Assembly: GCA_028532985.1 (NCBI GenBank)
Contig: JANCIK010000009.1
Location: forward strand, 2,666,001 to 2,730,000
DNA length: 64,000 nt
Reading direction: 5' to 3'
Origin: Stropharia rugosoannulata
Taxonomy: Eukaryota; Basidiomycota; Agaricomycetes; Agaricales; Strophariaceae
Positions within the stretch are counted from its first letter, which is position 1. Every line of letters starts with the position of its first letter. Below, in pieces: positions 9,401 through 18,959 of this stretch. A program made the translations under genes and the position numbers. The notes below the pieces were generated by a model. That model worked only from the letters and a program-made list of their open reading frames with translations. It did no database searches and was not told the origin of the DNA.

Positions 9401-12002
9401 CGTTTCCATCCCAATGGAAACAAATATTCATTTTTCGACTGCACAAAGCCCATCTACCACGGAAGAAATAGCAAAAATGCGGCACGTGCCATACCACGAG
9501 GCTGTTGGATCTCTCATGTACGCAGCGCAGGGTACGCGCCCAGATATTGCTTATGCTGTTCAGACTGTCTCGAGATATTCACGCAATCCTGGCGAAGCGC
9601 ATTGGACTGCTGTTAAGCGGATTTTTCGGTACTTAAAGGGGACTATTGATCTTTGGCTTACATACGGCTCTCAGGCGACAGAATTAACCGGTTACGCGGA
9701 TGCCGATGGGAATATGGCCGAAGATAGGCACGCTATTTCTGGCTACGCATTTTTATTGCACGGCGGAGCTGTTTCTTGGTCTGCTAAACGCCAGGAAATT
9801 ATTTCACTGTCAACCACGGAAAGCGAGTATGTTGCGGCAACATATGCAGCTAAGGAAGCACTTTGGCTTCGTTCCCTTATATCCCAAATTTACGACACAT
9901 CTCTGGCAGCTACAACTCTATTTTCAGACAACCAATCAGCCATCGCTCTTACGAAAGATCATCAATATCACGCACGCACGAAACACATTGACATCCGCTT
10001 CCATTTTATCCGCTGGATCGTCGAGAACGGATCCCTTCGTCTTGTGTATTGCCCTACGGACGAGATGGTTGCTGACACGCTTACTAAGGCACTGCCTTCC
10101 CCGAAAGTCAAACATTTCGCACGTGAACTTGGGCTCGTGTCGATTTGAGGGGGAGTGTTGGATTTCCGAGAGGCAAGGACAAATAACGACACGAGGATTG
10201 CCGCCGCCACGCGGAGTTCTTTCTGTGTCAAATGTATATTTTTAGCACTCTCGTTACCTATGCAATTGCTAGCTTCGATTACTAGCTATTTAACTACACG
10301 TTCATACGTACTTAAAAACCTTTTACTCTTCATGTTTCTTACTACTTGTGAATGCTCTTCTCGAGCTCTTATTCTTCTCATTTTCAGTATATAATGTTGT
10401 GTACAAATCTGCTACACCTCAGTCGTTTGCACCCTCTTCGAGGCAACGAGCTGAGGTGAGCACAAGTTCTTTTACTCATATTTATGTACTCGTATTTACA
10501 TGACTTTGTAGGCTATTCTTACAGGTAAATACATAGTCGTTTGCACCCTCTTCGAGGCAACGAGCTGAGGCTATTCTTACAGTCCTGCACCAGCTGTACC
10601 AAGGCATATTCAAGCACCTTGTTTCCTGGTGTCAAAGCTGTGTAGGAACAAAAGAGTTGGATCAGCGTATACGTGCCTTACCTCTGGGATACGGCCTTAA
10701 GCGCTTCAAGAATGGAATCTCAGCCTTGTCGCAGATATCTGGCAGTGAGCGTAAGAACATGGCTAAGATCCTTCTTGGCTGTCTTGTCGATATCTTGCCA
10801 TCAGCATGCATCAAGGCAGTCAAAGGCCTCTTGGACTTTATATACCTTGCTCAATACCTAACTCATAGTACAGAGACTTTGGATTACCTCAAGCAGTCGC
10901 TTGCTGAGTTTCATAAATACAAAAACATCTTTATCCAGCTGCAATGCCGGTCTGACCTGGACCTCCCAAAACTTCATTCTCTTCTCCATTATGTCGATTC
11001 TATAGAGATGTTTGGCACAACTGACAATTACAACACTGAGATGTTTGAACGTCTTCATATTGATTTTGCTAAACGTGGCTGGAGGGCAACAAATCAAAGA
11101 GACGAATTCCCGCAAATGATCAATTGGTTAAGCCGTCAGGAGAAGGCTACTATCTTTGAGGCTACTTTACATTCAAGAATTCCTATTCCCCCCACTATAC
11201 CACAGTCAGATAGACTGCCAAAGAGGCAGATCTCAATTGCCAAATATCCTAATTACGCAAACAGGCCTATATCTCTTATTGAAACCTTACACAAAGCTCC
11301 ATTCTTTGAATTACACTTCAAGCGCTATCTAAACAGCTTTCTCAACCCCTCTTTGCCAAATCAGCAACTGGGCTTTGCACCACTTCCTATTAACTATGTC
11401 AATACCTACAACATGTTCCGCTTTCATCCATTGTCAATCCAAGACGATGACGAAGACAATAATGACATAATCAGAGCTATACCTACTTCACAATCTCTTC
11501 CCCATGGACGCTTTGATACTGTAATTGTTCTTGATAATGAATCTGCAGAGGCAACAGGAATGGAAGGTACGTAGAATGTTGGAAAGCTAGTCAAGTATAT
11601 CTATTGACCAATACATATGCAGGAACACGGGTTGGAAGAATCAAAGTCATTTTCACTCTGCCGTCACATATTCATGGTCCTGGTTTTCAAACACAAGCAC
11701 CCAGTATATGGCCAAAAGAGCCATTAGCTTATATTGAATGGTATACACGTACAGCACCAGCGCCAGATCAAACTCACGGAATGTACAGAATATCCAAAGC
11801 CACTGACAGTCATGGAAGGATACAAGGTGATATCATACCACTTTCAAGAATTAGACAAGGTTGCATGCTATTTCCAGTCTTTAAAGATCACCAAGGAGAC
11901 CTAGTTTCAAATTCCTGGCAGTACGATAATATCTTGGATAAGTGTGACACATTTTTTATCAATAACTGGCTTAGTCACTATGCATACCAGACTATATACT
12001 AG
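3421..12002 (+). CDS. Plavaka-family transposase, split by a copia retrotransposon
   Basis: Four exons are inferred: 3421-4071, 4121-4417, 4474-5117 continuing at 10587-11566, and 11623-12002. Removing the insertion and one GTCCT copy restores the frame across the break (GAT GTC CTG CAC CAG). The N-terminus carries a C2H2 finger (CPACSKTFTTSKGLNSHLSM) ending in the RSCKWY signature I associate with basidiomycete Plavaka (CACTA-superfamily) transposases. An acidic linker follows, then the catalytic region (TVAPVIIATDKTQLTQFSG; the CPKCRC cluster; the C-terminal TDNYNTEMFERLHIDFAKRGWRATN block). An alternative ATG at 3349 is in frame. No stop or frameshift was seen in any exon, so the gene was probably functional until the copia insertion. 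Family assignment rests on remembered motifs. Confidence 0.75.
5118..5543 (+). repeat. Copia 5' LTR containing an intron and its spliced copy
   Basis: The LTR is 426 bp. Near its 3' end the segment 5383-5417 is followed by a 56-nt intron-like insert (5418-5473, GTGAGC...TTTGTAG) and then GCTATTCTTACAG. From 5497 the same two flanks recur, joined without the insert. The 3' LTR carries the same arrangement. Confidence 0.93.
5544..5555 (+). promoter_or_regulatory. Primer-binding site matching the initiator-tRNA-Met anticodon arm
   Basis: GGTTATGAGCCC directly follows the 5' LTR. Its complement GGGCTCATAACC matches the anticodon arm of initiator tRNA-Met (CAT anticodon). This suggests priming by an internally cleaved half-tRNA, as known for Drosophila copia, and not by the tRNA 3' end. 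Confidence 0.7.
5601..10148 (+). CDS. Copia Gag-Pol polyprotein
   Basis: An uninterrupted frame of about 1515 codons from the first ATG at 5601. In order: a Gag region (residues about 1-260), a CCHC zinc knuckle CWNCGEKGHYKDKC (about 277-290), an acidic Ser/Asp-rich linker, the protease LMDSGTSRH (about 431), the GAG-pre-integrase DQFHRRMGHIS (about 557), the integrase core with HSDLWGP, HSDRGGEYEG and NGVAERRNR (about 630-740), a copia-type reverse transcriptase starting WPLWEAAIQEE (about 1010) with active site VHVDD, and RNase H with GYADADGN and STTESEYVA (about 1360-1450). Integrase before reverse transcriptase is diagnostic of Ty1/copia. Gag and Pol share one frame with no frameshift signal. 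The frame opens upstream of 5601, but that stretch has no ATG. Motif residues look intact. Confidence 0.96.
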   Translation: MSTITATSLTDTLPSSVPKLDASGVNWAIFAVRFQDAVEAKGFWGHFDGTSSRPTEAPAVAPRVATATTTAPGAAAAAEPEAKPDNNTAALIRQWEKDEKSAKSLLTQKIPDSTLMRVHMKPTVKDRWDAIVAEYTEKGAYAQTDLRTKFLESKCHEKGNVREFLDALRVKREELVTVGVDIDEKDYRSVIISSLPYYLSNFASSQLAAARMFAQTKTIAPDSLISLISEEYERQKTQRNRRYGGSKSKDSDKDEALAVGHTSKGSKGKAKLPRGVCWNCGEKGHYKDKCPKPAKDDKGKGSSAKKTTEAANAVAAGDSDADSDCVLAADSDVEDSDSDSCSVDLASISGSDSDSEADDSDCESSVANASDWFSDDEDGEVDDVELCSDGSWDRISDREDMQSASDSEDSLSEVLATHPTSETPDTARINLMDSGTSRHISPYRDDFENFHEIPPKALRAANKGNFSATGVGSITIDIPNGVDITKLRLDEVLYSPEAGYTLVSVGKLDELGFTLTFGNGKCTITGPDGEHMGQLPKSSKGLYRFTMEGDIVNAVDTITLDQFHRRMGHISPVVAQRLVANKFVTGVRLEDIPAGEPFFCESCVYAKATRKPVSREREGERAAEFGGEIHSDLWGPAPIRTKGGKRYYITYTDDKTRLTNIDFLKKKSETFNSYKEYEAWVDTQHGVKIKILHSDRGGEYEGKEFTLHLKKRGTHAKCTVHDTPQHNGVAERRNRVIMERVRALLHASGLPKSLWAEAARHVVWLLNRTSTKAVDGKTPYEAAYGKKPDLSKVREWGEKVWVRVEGGTKLGGRVRQGRWMGIDENSKGVRVYWPEKGTVSVERNVYYDKTGALSAPHLEGEPHQPPIMLEMDADKHTSNPTAPAASRASTAPPEHSTKLEEPAEDPKRSKRIRKPSQRVQDVLEGRGTMGQGAGKLVATGIQLPSTPEQVSSVSADSNAADSVPMTELAEVSMAVDFVEEYAMAAEISEVEALEPTSLTDAQARPDWPLWEAAIQEELSALRTAGTWELVNAPKNANIVGSKWVFRAKKDAAGNVVRYKARLVAQGFSQVPGVDYFDTFAPVARLSSIRTVLAIAAAEDHEIHQIDIKGAYLNGVLTSDEIIYMQQPPGYPSPSSSGMVCRLKKILYGLKQSGRRWYQRLVEIMVKELGFTRCEVDQAVFFRRRGDGDFMVVLVHVDDCTIVGSTNDLITDFKLSITRHVDITDLGEIHWILGIEVRRDRERHSIHLSQRSYINSILTRYNLADLRPVSIPMETNIHFSTAQSPSTTEEIAKMRHVPYHEAVGSLMYAAQGTRPDIAYAVQTVSRYSRNPGEAHWTAVKRIFRYLKGTIDLWLTYGSQATELTGYADADGNMAEDRHAISGYAFLLHGGAVSWSAKRQEIISLSTTESEYVAATYAAKEALWLRSLISQIYDTSLAATTLFSDNQSAIALTKDHQYHARTKHIDIRFHFIRWIVENGSLRLVYCPTDEMVADTLTKALPSPKVKHFARELGLVSI
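10147..10155 (+). promoter_or_regulatory. Polypurine tract of the copia element
   Basis: GAGGGGGAG lies directly before the 3' LTR and overlaps the end of the Gag-Pol stop region. This is the standard position of the plus-strand primer. Confidence 0.85.
10156..10581 (+). repeat. Copia 3' LTR
   Basis: The 426 bp are identical by eye to 5118-5543, including the intron-like segment at 10456-10511 and the adjacent intronless copy. It is followed by the second GTCCT. Confidence 0.97.
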
Positions 12003-12181
12003 TTATAACTCCTGTACATATGTTTATAATCATTCCAGTTATGTATATCTATATAATGTATGTGTCTAGAGGTTCAGAGCAATCCAGGGTATTTCAGAGA
12101 TACACAGGGCAACCTATGACATCCTAAAGTAGTTAATGATCCCATCAACTGATGATATAAATAAACTGTCCTAAAGTGTCC

Positions 12182-12802
12182 TTAGATCAAAAGTGTTTTT
12201 CGTGATGTCACTTTTCCTTTGCCTTTCTCTTCCTTCTTTGCCCTTCCCCTCCCTTTATCCGCACTCTGTTCCATCTCCTTCGCGTCGGTTCCAACCTTTG
12301 CCTTGTTTTCCTTTGTATTTGATCTCATTTTGAACCAGCTGGGGATTGCTTGACCTATATCAAATGTGATTACTGTACAATGTAATGTAGAACATGGAAA
12401 TAACGTACCACCAAATAACACATTTTTCGGTATCCCAGCCGCACTCTTCTCCATACCAACCAGTACGGTCATCCCTCCAGTCATCCGGCTATGCAGACCA
12501 TCAAAAGTGAAATGTTGCTTAGATTTTTCGAGATCGACACCGTAGTGGTAGACATAGTCTACTAGCGTCCATGGCGTGGTTTCACGGTTTAACTGGTGTC
12601 GACGCAGCTGAAGCGGCACCACAAGAATGTATTGTCAAAGAAAATCAGTTGATGATGTGAAAAAACAACTCACCTCTTTAGTGCGCGCCCACAAACTAGG
12701 CCACCGTTCTGGAAACCCCGTCTCATCCTTGCGCGCCCATATTTCAACTAACTGCTTATGCAACTCGGCGCGTGACGAAAGGAAGGCGCTTTGGGACGAC
12801 AT
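12182..12802 (-). pseudogene. N-terminal part of a KDZ cargo protein (paralogue of 47323-44151)
   Basis: Three exons (12802-12674, 12607-12409, 12354-12182) join in frame. The product (about 165 residues) matches the first three exons of the KDZ cargo gene at 47323-46651: the SSRAELHKQLVEIWARKD start, the DYVYHYG motif, and the IPSWF motif followed by a Lys/Glu-rich segment. Intron positions and phases are conserved. The remnant stops right after the basic tail, where its counterpart continues for some 800 residues with two zinc clusters. It is therefore either a truncated gene or a natural short form. I do not recognise the domain. Confidence 0.6.
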
Positions 12803-13320
12803 TTTGAAGGAGGGATACCGGGGAGTCGCGTAGCGGGATGCGGTCGAGGTACGACGGGACGCTAGGCGGATGCAGGCGCGACGGGGTGGGAACCGAACGT
12901 GAAGAAGAGGGTAGAAGAGTGCGACGAGACGCGAGTGATAGCACAATGGCGCGGTGGCTGATGGGCGAGACGCGATGAGAGGCGCGACGCGACGCGTGGA
13001 GGAGTGCTTGGAAGAAAATGACAAGTCCAAATCGGACGCAAGCCGATGTTCTTCAACTTGGGCCAAATATGATCAAAGTCGGTCATATGACCTGTGCTGC
13101 CGGTCTTTTATTCGGCCACCGGTGACAGCCGGTGACCGTTATAGATGGCCGGCAACAACCGATGACTGTTAATGGTGGGTGGATGTCTGTAAAGGCCAGA
13201 TCTGATAAAAGATTGCTTACCTTCTGCCAGTCCTACTAAGTATATAATAGTTACTATGCGCCCTTGTAAGTAAGAAATTTGTACTATGTAAAGTCATAAT
13301 GAATAAGCAATATAGCCTAC
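12803..13320. other. Non-coding part of the KDZ remnant
   Basis: No gene was recognised. GC-rich stretches with repeated CCGGTGAC/GGCCGG-like motifs occur around 13110-13160, consistent with the CCGAC/GTCGG-rich subterminal DNA of this element family. Confidence 0.4.
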
Positions 13321-13656
13321 TTGAAGAGAAAGGCTGCTCACCTGGAAAGCAGTGATGAAGATATCGAAGTCTCCAGCCCCATCCCTATCCCGAGATATTT
13401 TGATGGTGGTCCTATGGATGCAGATAGCAATTCTTCAATGGAAGTGACCAGCCCAATACCAATACCTATACAGAGCGACTACTCAATGGAGATATCAAGC
13501 CAGATTTCAACGTTCAGTGATAACAGCATTGAGGTTTCAAGTCCAATTACAGTGAAGACAATTATCGAAATCTCGGACTCCGACAACGGATCGGAGGCGG
13601 TCGGAGACGGGCTTGGCTGTATAACTAGTGCTGATAGTGAGCATGAATCCTCTTGA
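13321..13656 (+). CDS. Ser/Ile/Pro repeat protein exon (unknown function)
   Basis: An open stretch with three to four imperfect copies of an (I/M)EVSSPIPIP-like unit, then a SDSDNGSE acidic tail. It opens with a Leu codon, so it is probably an internal or 3' exon of a gene whose start I could not place. The bases TTGAAGAGAAAGGCTG at its start have a diverged counterpart at 47654-47669 in the large KDZ element, which supports an origin within this element family. No domain was recognised. Confidence 0.35.
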   Translation: MKRKAAHLESSDEDIEVSSPIPIPRYFDGGPMDADSNSSMEVTSPIPIPIQSDYSMEISSQISTFSDNSIEVSSPITVKTIIEISDSDNGSEAVGDGLGCITSADSEHESS

Positions 13657-13855
13657 ACGCTTGCTCATTTAATTACACATATAAAAGCTAGGGAAATTAG
13701 AACAAAACTATCGAACTCGGCCACCGACTGACCTTTGTCGGACATTGTAGACATCAATTTAGATCGTGTAATGGATATTACATGGAATGTCCCCAATAAT
13801 TATGTGCGGCGTCTTGACGTCCTTCTAAACTCTTTACCTAACCCTTACATAGACT

Positions 13856-14068
13856 ATGTTTTCTCTCGAAGATGTATATGAAACCTCAAAACTGATTGAC
13901 GATATGAAACTGGGACCAGACTTTCAAACCAAACTGTCAAGCCTAATCAATGCTCGGAAACAACAATATTATATGGAGAGGGCGTACTGGGAGCTGTGTA
14001 ATGATGGTCTCCAGGGTTTAACCACCATTCAGCAAAACCTCGCACACTGGAGGGACCGGTTGGCATAG
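13856..14068 (+). CDS. Small helical protein ORF (unknown)
   Basis: A 70-codon frame (starts MFSLEDVYETSK, ends HWRDRLA), predicted helical from its pattern. It lies 200 bp downstream of the Ser/Ile/Pro repeat exon and may be a further exon of the same gene. No family was recognised. Confidence 0.3.
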   Translation: MFSLEDVYETSKLIDDMKLGPDFQTKLSSLINARKQQYYMERAYWELCNDGLQGLTTIQQNLAHWRDRLA

Positions 14069-14644
14069 AAAAACATTCATATATAAGCATTACTGGAAAT
14101 TGAATAATATATCGGCAAGTGTGTTGGCCCCCGACCTGTGCTACATCATTTGTCTGTTGTCCTGCGCATTTGTAAAGGTTTGAGGCCTTATAACGGAGCC
14201 TCGGTTACCGATAATGAATGCTCATGCCCCAAGACGGTTGATTGTTAATTTATCGGACGGCTCCGAGGGGGTGATACAAAAGACACTAGTATATACGCAA
14301 TGTCCTCCTTGAGAGCTTGGGGCACTATTTTTGGTCCTTAAACTGATCTGACTGCAAGCGCCACACCGAGTCCTGGTAGCTTGCCACCGACCGACACCTC
14401 GGGGCACCGACCGACCCTCCGAGAGGAGGTGTGTCGGCCCGACGCCGAGCTGGAATGGTGGCTGGGAACCCGCATTCTGCCGGAATGACGCTATTGCCTA
14501 CGGTAGACGTTTAGTAGCCGGATCCGTCTGTGACACATGGCAGAGATCTAAATAAAGAATTGGCAGGAATGATGTTATGTCATATAGTATATATATAGTC
14601 CCCGAATACACTATAGTGTACGGTACCAGGGGACTGTTCTATGT

Positions 14645-15444
14645 GACATTTGTTGTCATTTTGTATGCACTGCAGCTGCCTGTCTTCTTCTTCAACAATC
14701 AACAAGGATCGACGACAGCGGAAGGCGAGGACGAGGAGATGGATGTGGGCGTCGGTGTTGGTACGAGCGCAGCCCCGGGAGGAGATTGGAGGTCGCAGGG
14801 TCGCGCCTGCCTCGTTGCATACCGCATCAACGCAACAGTCACAGTGGGGAGTCGGCTATGGTGTGGGCGTGGGTGGAGGAGGGGTGGGTCGCCCAAGTGG
14901 GCTTGCCTTGAGTCTTTTCAGAGGGCCGCGAGACTATTTCGCAGCCAGGCGCGCTAGCTCACGCGCCTCCTGGAAGCGGGATGCTCCATTCTCACAGCAC
15001 ACCCAACTTCTCGAATGTGGATCCATAGGGCTCGAGCCAGGCAAAGCCCGTGAATGTTGTGGGGCACAACCGCGCGAGCCTGCTCACTGCGTTCAGGCTC
15101 TGGTTTAATGAGAACAGGAAGGGCAGGCGGAAGGAGGCGGCAGACGTGCATGTGCGCGTTCCTCCTGGCCCCTGTAGCGCGCTGCAGGGGTACCTCGGCG
15201 GGCAAGTTCACCCCGCGCAAGGCCAGCTGTTGTCATCGTCCCTGCGTCCCTGTCAGGGGCTGACCCCTAAGAATTGTTGAACAATACTATTGTAAAATAA
15301 AAACGTGGCCTGTACAGAGCGTCAATGAGAATCAAGGCTTAATATATCACGCGTGCCACGCATTGCCTTACCTGCGATGGCGAATCTCTTCTGCTCATTC
15401 ATTAAATCCGGTCCTGTCTAATTTTCCCTACTTCACTTTGTACT
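14645..15444. other. GC-rich spacer of unknown content
   Basis: Several overlapping open frames exist on both strands, as expected for GC-rich DNA. A stretch near 15054-15160 reads HNRASLLTAFRLWFNENRKGR in one frame and could be an exon relic, but no family is recognisable. No TIR for the presumed CACTA unit could be paired here. Confidence 0.3.
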
Positions 15445-18400
15445 ATGCCTCCATCTCGAACGAGCAAGAAAAAAATTTGCCGCTGCCAACCAGCCTGCGG
15501 CAAATTATTAGCATATAGAACACACTTGACACATTATGCAGCACTTACAAGCCCTCAGAAGGCTCGTCGGTTGCTGTCTCGTAGTCCAGATGTGGACGAT
15601 CTTCTAGCAGCCGTTGGTGATTCAGATGACATTGAATACCTGGAGGACGGTGACGAAAGGCCCGACACCGACCAAGTAAAGGATCATGATGTTACGAAAA
15701 GCGACAAAGCCAAGAAAAAACAAGTAACATGGAAAAAGAATGTCGAATATATTGGGGAAGAGGAAGAGAATGTTGAAAGCGATTTGTCTATGCGCAGCTC
15801 CACGGCAGCTGATGCAGAATTTACGCAGGAGTACGAGGGCCTTTCAGACCATGGCCAGGATGAGCAGGTTGGCGTCCAAGGAATGGACGACAGTAACAAC
15901 TTTGCAGGCTACGAGGATGAATTTGAGCAAGGCTACAGCAGTCTTGAGGAAAACATTGAGGAGGAGGAGCCGTTTAAGGATGAAAAATGCGTCGATGGAG
16001 GGGATTATACAGCAGAGTCTGACGGTGAAGATGACAGTGACAATCAATCCCGCAGGGCAAATGAAGAGCCAGAAAACAGAGAGGCCTATGAATCACACAA
16101 TGAAGAAGACGCTGACTGTAGGAGCATTGAAGTAGACGAGGCCGATTCAGGGCAGAGCGACTCCCACGACTCAGAAATTGGTGCATCCACGTCTACTAAC
16201 ACTGATGATGATGACAATCCTGAAGATGATCCGGAGGAATGGATTTACCGCGAAAATGAAGAAATTGGCGAACACGACGACTCAGAGCCGATAGCCGCTG
16301 ACCAGAGAGAAGTCGATGAATTGGAGAAGATGTTAGACCTTGACAAACAATCCGCTCTCTGGGTTCAACGTAAGCAGGTCTGTTTTTTTAGGGTTATACT
16401 GGCTGACTTACATTCCCAGTAAAAACGGAATTGACCAAGGACGACCTGGCTAATATACGCGCTTTCAAACTTCGAATGTTGTCCAAGATGTCAGATACCG
16501 CCTACGAATTACTGCGACAAGCGTTCAGCGAAAACTTGGAACTCTTAATGCTATATCGGTGCACGTACCGCCTGGCTGTGCTGTCGAAAGTGGAGCCCCA
16601 GTGGTATGACTGTTGTGTCAATTCCTGTGTGTGTTACACTGGGGAGTACGCAAATATGACGAGGTGCATCAAATGCAAAGAGGCTCGATATCAGGGCGAC
16701 GGAATTAAGCCTTGCCGTCAATTTTGCTATCTTCCCCTCATCCCTCGCCTACAGAACCTGTTCAAGAATGAGAGATACATCAAAAACATGTACTATCGGC
16801 ATAATTACCAACCCAGCGACGATAGCATATCCGACGTATTTGACGGCGAACACTATCGCAATTTGCTGAAGAAAAGAGTAAAGGTTGACGGACACAGATT
16901 AGAGCACAACTACTTTTCCGACAAGCGAGATATTGCCTTTGCCACTTCGTTGGATTCCTACCTGCTCCACAAAAAATCCCGACGAGGCAGTCCATCAGCG
17001 ACACCAATCACAATTCAGCTGTACAACCTACCTCCTGAAATACAGACAAGAATCGAAAACATAATCTGCATTGGCATAATTCCTGGGCCCCATCAACCTA
17101 AACATCTAAACTCTTTCTTGGCTCCCTTTGAGGAAGAATGCGTCAAGCTGGCGAGGGGCGTTAGAACGTTTGATTGCAGCGAGCACTGCCTCTTTGACTT
17201 GCATGCATACAACCTCTTTCCTATCGGTGACACGGTTGCGATAGAGAAAATCATGTGCTTGAAGGGTCATAATAGCTTCTACCCCTGTCGGGCCTGCAAG
17301 ATCAAAGCCGTCTGTGATCATACCTCCAAGAAGAAGACTTACTATGCAGCGTTAAAATCGAAAGATAAATCATATGATCCCAGGAACCTGCCTTTGCGCA
17401 AGCACAAGGACTGGAAGGTAGCAGCGAATAGTATAGCTAAAGCGACGTCTACTGCGCATGCCAATCGTATTGCACAATCACTAGGAATCAAAGGGACGCC
17501 TGGTTTCAGTCGTGTTCATTCAATGGACTATGCGCAGGGCTCACCATGGGACTGGATGCATCTGGTTCTCGAAAATATTCTTAAAGCATTGTTCTATCTC
17601 TGGCAGGGAAGATATAAATTCCTCGACGATGGAAAGGAAGACTATATCATACCTGACAGCATCTGGGAAGATATTGGTGAAGAAACAGAAGCGGCAGTAG
17701 CATCCATCCCCGCAGCATTCGTGTGCAGGTTAGGCAACCCAGTTAAAGACAGCGGCTCCATGACTGCTGAGGGCTGGTCGTTCTGGTTCATGTATATTGC
17801 CCCAACTGTCCTCAAAGGTCGGTTTGCGAAGAATAAGTACTACAAACATTTTATAGATCTCGTTACGATCATGAAATCCTGCATTCAGTTTACGATAACG
17901 AGGGATGAAGTCGATGATCTGGAAACCAAAATAATCAGTTGGGTCGAACGGTTTGAAGTGTAAGGGAATTTCAACATACTATTTTCATAAACTGACGAAC
18001 TGTTCGGCAGATTATACTACCAGTACAATCCTTTCCGTCTATCAGTTTGCACCCTGAACATCCACGGACTGCTGCATCTAGCCGATAATATTCGATTCTG
18101 CAGTCCTGTATGGTGTACTTGGGCGTTCTGGTTGGAAAGGTATTGCAGTTATGCTCAAGCTGGATTAAAGTCAAAAGTTGCACCATGGACAAATCTAAAC
18201 AATCGTTTGATTCAGAAGGCTTACCTCGAGCAGATTGACATACTATACGATCTCAAGGATCCCCTATCCACCACAGAAAAAGCTCTATCATGCGACGAAA
18301 GGATATTGCCTGGATATCCGTTGACTATTCTATGCCCTCCATGACAATCTTCCTTTGTTTTGGATGACTTGATGAACAAAAGAATAGCGACCTATTTTAA

Positions 18401-18959
18401 ACATGTCATAGACCGAAATGCTGGTGATATTCGAAAACGGTTACCTCAAACTGTCGTATCATGGGGGAAGGTCAGAATTGCTAATGGAGGAGATAAAATC
18501 TGCTCTGCATCGGCAGTCTACAATAAAGACAAAGGTTGCGATATGTCCTATGTTCGGGTAAGCTTGAGAAATAATTTGTTTAAGCATTATATTCACGTCC
18601 TCTAGTACAAGGTTCTTACCCATGATGCATCGACACAGGAGGTTTGCTATGGCAGGCTCGAACGCATTCTTCAAATTGAACTGCCTGACAAGAAGTTCTG
18701 GAGAGATCAAAGGGGTAAGACGCATTTATTAGCACTGATTATGCCATGCAAGATGTTCGGATTGGACGCTACAATCGAACTCACTCATTATACAGAAGAA
18801 TCTGCACCAGTCATTACAGACATCCAAGCAATATCATCTGTTGTTGGGCGAGTCAAATCGCGACAGAGGTGGTCTATTATTGACCGAAGCTCAGCATATG
18901 CGAGGACAGAATTCGTATCAGATTTAGACTTATGTGTAGAAGACATTGAAGACAATTAA
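15445..18959 (+). CDS. Tnp2-type (CACTA/EnSpm) transposase with one premature TGA
   Basis: Exons 15445-16369, 16420-17959, 18011-18562 and 18607-18959 join in one frame (the 18563-18606 intron and the two earlier ones are all GT-AG). An N-terminal CxCxxxC segment (KKICRCQPACGKLL) and a long acidic region precede the transposase core: CIKCKEARYQGDG, then FCYLPLIPRLQNLF, ISDVFDGEHYRNL, YFSDKRDIAFATSLD, YNLPPEIQTRIENIICIGIIPGP, LKGHNSFYPCRACKIK and FSRVHSMDYAQGSPWDWMH. These are typical of basidiomycete Tnp2 transposases. The C-terminus ends in a GRVKSRQRWSIIDR block, as in complete family members. The only defect seen is an in-frame TGA at 18342-18344, with the same frame continuing (QSSFVLDDLMNKR). 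The element is therefore nearly intact but probably inactive unless the stop is read through. Confidence 0.8.

Larger units (their letters stand above)
5113..10586 (+). mobile_element. Complete Ty1/copia LTR retrotransposon with 5-bp target duplication
   Basis: Two 426-bp LTRs (5118-5543 and 10156-10581) start TGTTGG, end TTACA and are identical by eye. The flanking duplication is GTCCT at 5113-5117 and 10582-10586. A primer-binding site, a single gag-pol frame and a purine tract lie between them in the usual order. Identical LTRs and an open frame indicate very recent, possibly still active, retrotransposition. Confidence 0.97.
12182..14644 (-). mobile_element. Right-end remnant of a KDZ-type element
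   Basis: This stretch parallels the right end of the large KDZ element. It has a minus-strand gene start homologous to the one at 47323, and after it the terminal block GTGTACGGTACCAGGGGACTGTTCTATGTG, which ends at 14644. The same block, with two substitutions upstream, ends the 27756-48141 element at 48141. GTCGG/CCGAC motifs are frequent here too (for example 14380-14450). No matching left terminus was found, and the left boundary is placed where homology to the cargo gene stops. It is therefore a truncated copy of a related but distinct element. Confidence 0.7.

Noticed and set aside
14577..15290. Several ORFs of 70-150 codons on both strands
   Set aside because: Overlapping GC-rich frames with no recognisable motif; the first ones include the KDZ terminal sequence.
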